Assembly: GCF_026967985.1 (NCBI RefSeq) | Contig: NZ_JAPVBJ010000003.1 | Location: 124,001 to 188,000, forward strand | Direction of reading: 5' to 3' | Origin: Modestobacter sp. VKM Ac-2984 | GTDB taxonomy: Bacteria; Actinomycetota; Actinomycetes; Mycobacteriales; Geodermatophilaceae | DNA: 64,000 nucleotides | In this document: positions 63,206 through 64,000 of the stretch, piece by piece | How the letters are laid out: each line of letters opens with the position of its first letter | How positions within the stretch are numbered: the first letter of the stretch is position 1 | The notes under the pieces: generated by a model | The model's database searches: none | What the model was told of the DNA's origin: nothing | The model's input: the letters and a program-made list of their open reading frames with translations, nothing else | Translations under genes and position numbers: made by a program

Positions 63206-63967
63206 GTGCCGGTCGGTGAGCGTGCAGAGGGTGGCGGGCCGGTGGGTCCGGGTGGCGTCCGTGCCCTGCGGGAGCGGTGGGCGGCCGGGGAGGCCTGTCA
63301 CGGGATCTGGAGCCAGCTGCCCGGTGCGGTGACCGCGGAGCTGCTGGCCGGCACCGGCGCGGACTTCGTCGTGCTGGACCTGCAGCACGGAGCGCTCGCC
63401 GAGGCGGAGCTGCCCGGGGTGACGGCGGCGGTGGCCCTGGCCGGCGCGGTGCCGCTGGTGCGCACCCGCAGCGCGCACTTCACCGACGTCGGCCGGCCGC
63501 TGGACCTCGGCGCCCACGGCGTCCTGGTGCCGACCGTGCTCGGCGCCGACCACGTCCGGGAGGTCGTCGCTGGCTGCCGCTACGCGCCGCGGGGCAACCG
63601 GTCGGCCGGGCGGCTGTCCGGCGGGGCGGAGGAGCCGTTGGTGCTCGTCATCCTGGAGACGGCCGAGGCGCTGGCGGAGCTGGACGCCGTCCTGGCCGTC
63701 GACGGCCTCGACGGGGTCTACGTCGGCCCGGTCGACCTGGCCGCCTCCCTGGGGCTGGCCGGGGACGTCGAGGGGCTGCGAGAGGTGCTGTCCTCGGTCC
63801 TCACCCGCGCCCGGGCCGCCGGGGTGCCGGTGGGCGTGCACGCCTTCGACGGGGCGGGCGCGGCGGCCCACGCGGCGGCGGGGACGACGATCGTCACCGC
63901 CGCGATGGACACCACCGTGCTCCGGACGGCCCTCGCCGAGCAGCTGCGGCTGGCCCGCGGGGCCTGA
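63206..63967 (+). CDS. HpcH/HpaI-family aldolase
   Basis: 253 residues from GTG 63206; later GTG codons are possible starts. Class II TIM-barrel aldolase: GIWSQLPGAVTAELLAGTGADFVVLDLQHG, VPLVRTRSAHFTDVGRPLDLGAHGVLVPTV with the family's Arg and Asp, GNRSAGRLSGG, LVILETAEALAELDAVLAVDGLDGVYVGPVDLAASLGL with metal-binding Glu and Asp. Cleaves 4-hydroxy-2-oxo acids to pyruvate or related products. No pathway partners are within the window on this side. Confidence 0.87.
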   Translation: MPVGERAEGGGPVGPGGVRALRERWAAGEACHGIWSQLPGAVTAELLAGTGADFVVLDLQHGALAEAELPGVTAAVALAGAVPLVRTRSAHFTDVGRPLDLGAHGVLVPTVLGADHVREVVAGCRYAPRGNRSAGRLSGGAEEPLVLVILETAEALAELDAVLAVDGLDGVYVGPVDLAASLGLAGDVEGLREVLSSVLTRARAAGVPVGVHAFDGAGAAAHAAAGTTIVTAAMDTTVLRTALAEQLRLARGA

Positions 63968-64000
63968 GGCCGTCAGCAGTCCGGACCGGGCCACCCGACC

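Overview
The window is very GC-rich, uses GTG starts freely, has many 4-base ATGA/GTGA gene overlaps, and encodes actinobacterial protein families throughout: PucR regulators with an RsbRD-like N-terminus, a DosRS-like two-component pair, GerMN lipoprotein, DUF2254 and branched-chain keto-acid dehydrogenase. A high-GC actinobacterium is certain. The hopanoid gene set and overall flavour suggest Geodermatophilaceae (Blastococcus, Modestobacter, Geodermatophilus), but that family call is an inference. I saw no tRNA, rRNA, CRISPR array, insertion sequence, prophage or integrase, so this looks like ordinary chromosome. No gap between genes exceeds about 300 bases.

Layout, left part. 1-3079: the end of an ArsR regulator, then a phosphoribosyltransferase divergent from an erythromycin-esterase-like protein and an alpha/beta hydrolase. 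3158-5373: two short-chain dehydrogenases and a small membrane protein. 5343-15754 (minus strand): a tightly coupled eight-gene hopanoid operon, hpnC-hpnD-hpnE-prenyl synthase-shc-(nucleosidase/IspH fusion)-hpnH-dxs, divergent from a PucR regulator (15899-17311) across a palindrome. 17398-21175: two divergent DMT-type membrane proteins and a glycosyltransferase. 21320-23085: a 35-residue ORF and a B12-dependent radical SAM protein resembling the hopanoid C-2 methylase HpnP. 23092-26732: a second PucR regulator divergent from a ferredoxin reductase and a fatty-acid desaturase, closed by a strong terminator.

Middle part. 26825-35424: a universal stress protein, then a LysR regulator with KdgD and ketoglutarate-semialdehyde dehydrogenase (sugar-acid breakdown to 2-oxoglutarate) surrounded by GCATCG palindromes, an ATP-grasp protein, an AEC transporter, malate:quinone oxidoreductase, and the wreck of an FAD-linked oxidase. 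35477-37104: a secreted phytase-like esterase behind a three-unit PHO-box-like repeat, and a YciI protein. 37342-40954: a compact cassette of a molybdopterin oxidoreductase without iron-sulfur ligands, a helical ferritin-like protein and a YaaH-like membrane protein. 40968-43668: response regulator, histidine kinase and GerMN lipoprotein. 43811-50317: stress and signalling genes, including STAS, DUF2254, YetF/DUF421, a Cys-rich copper-binding protein, a DosR-like regulator and DosS-like kinase, and a PPOX flavoprotein.

Right part. 50536-56647: a branched-chain amino-acid type ABC transporter (with permease and ATPase fused in one protein) followed by an FMN hydroxy-acid dehydrogenase. 56670-61266: a FlK-like thioesterase and the E2-E1beta-E1alpha genes of a branched-chain keto-acid dehydrogenase, divergent from an Lrp-type regulator. 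61388-63967: a small membrane-anchored protein, a short-chain fatty-acid transporter and an HpcH/HpaI aldolase.

Two themes connect the window. Membrane-lipid remodelling (hopanoids, possible hopanoid methylation, desaturation) is flanked by two PucR regulators of similar design. Acyl, keto-acid and hydroxy-acid catabolism fills the right and middle parts. The least explained element is the molybdopterin cassette at 37342-40954.
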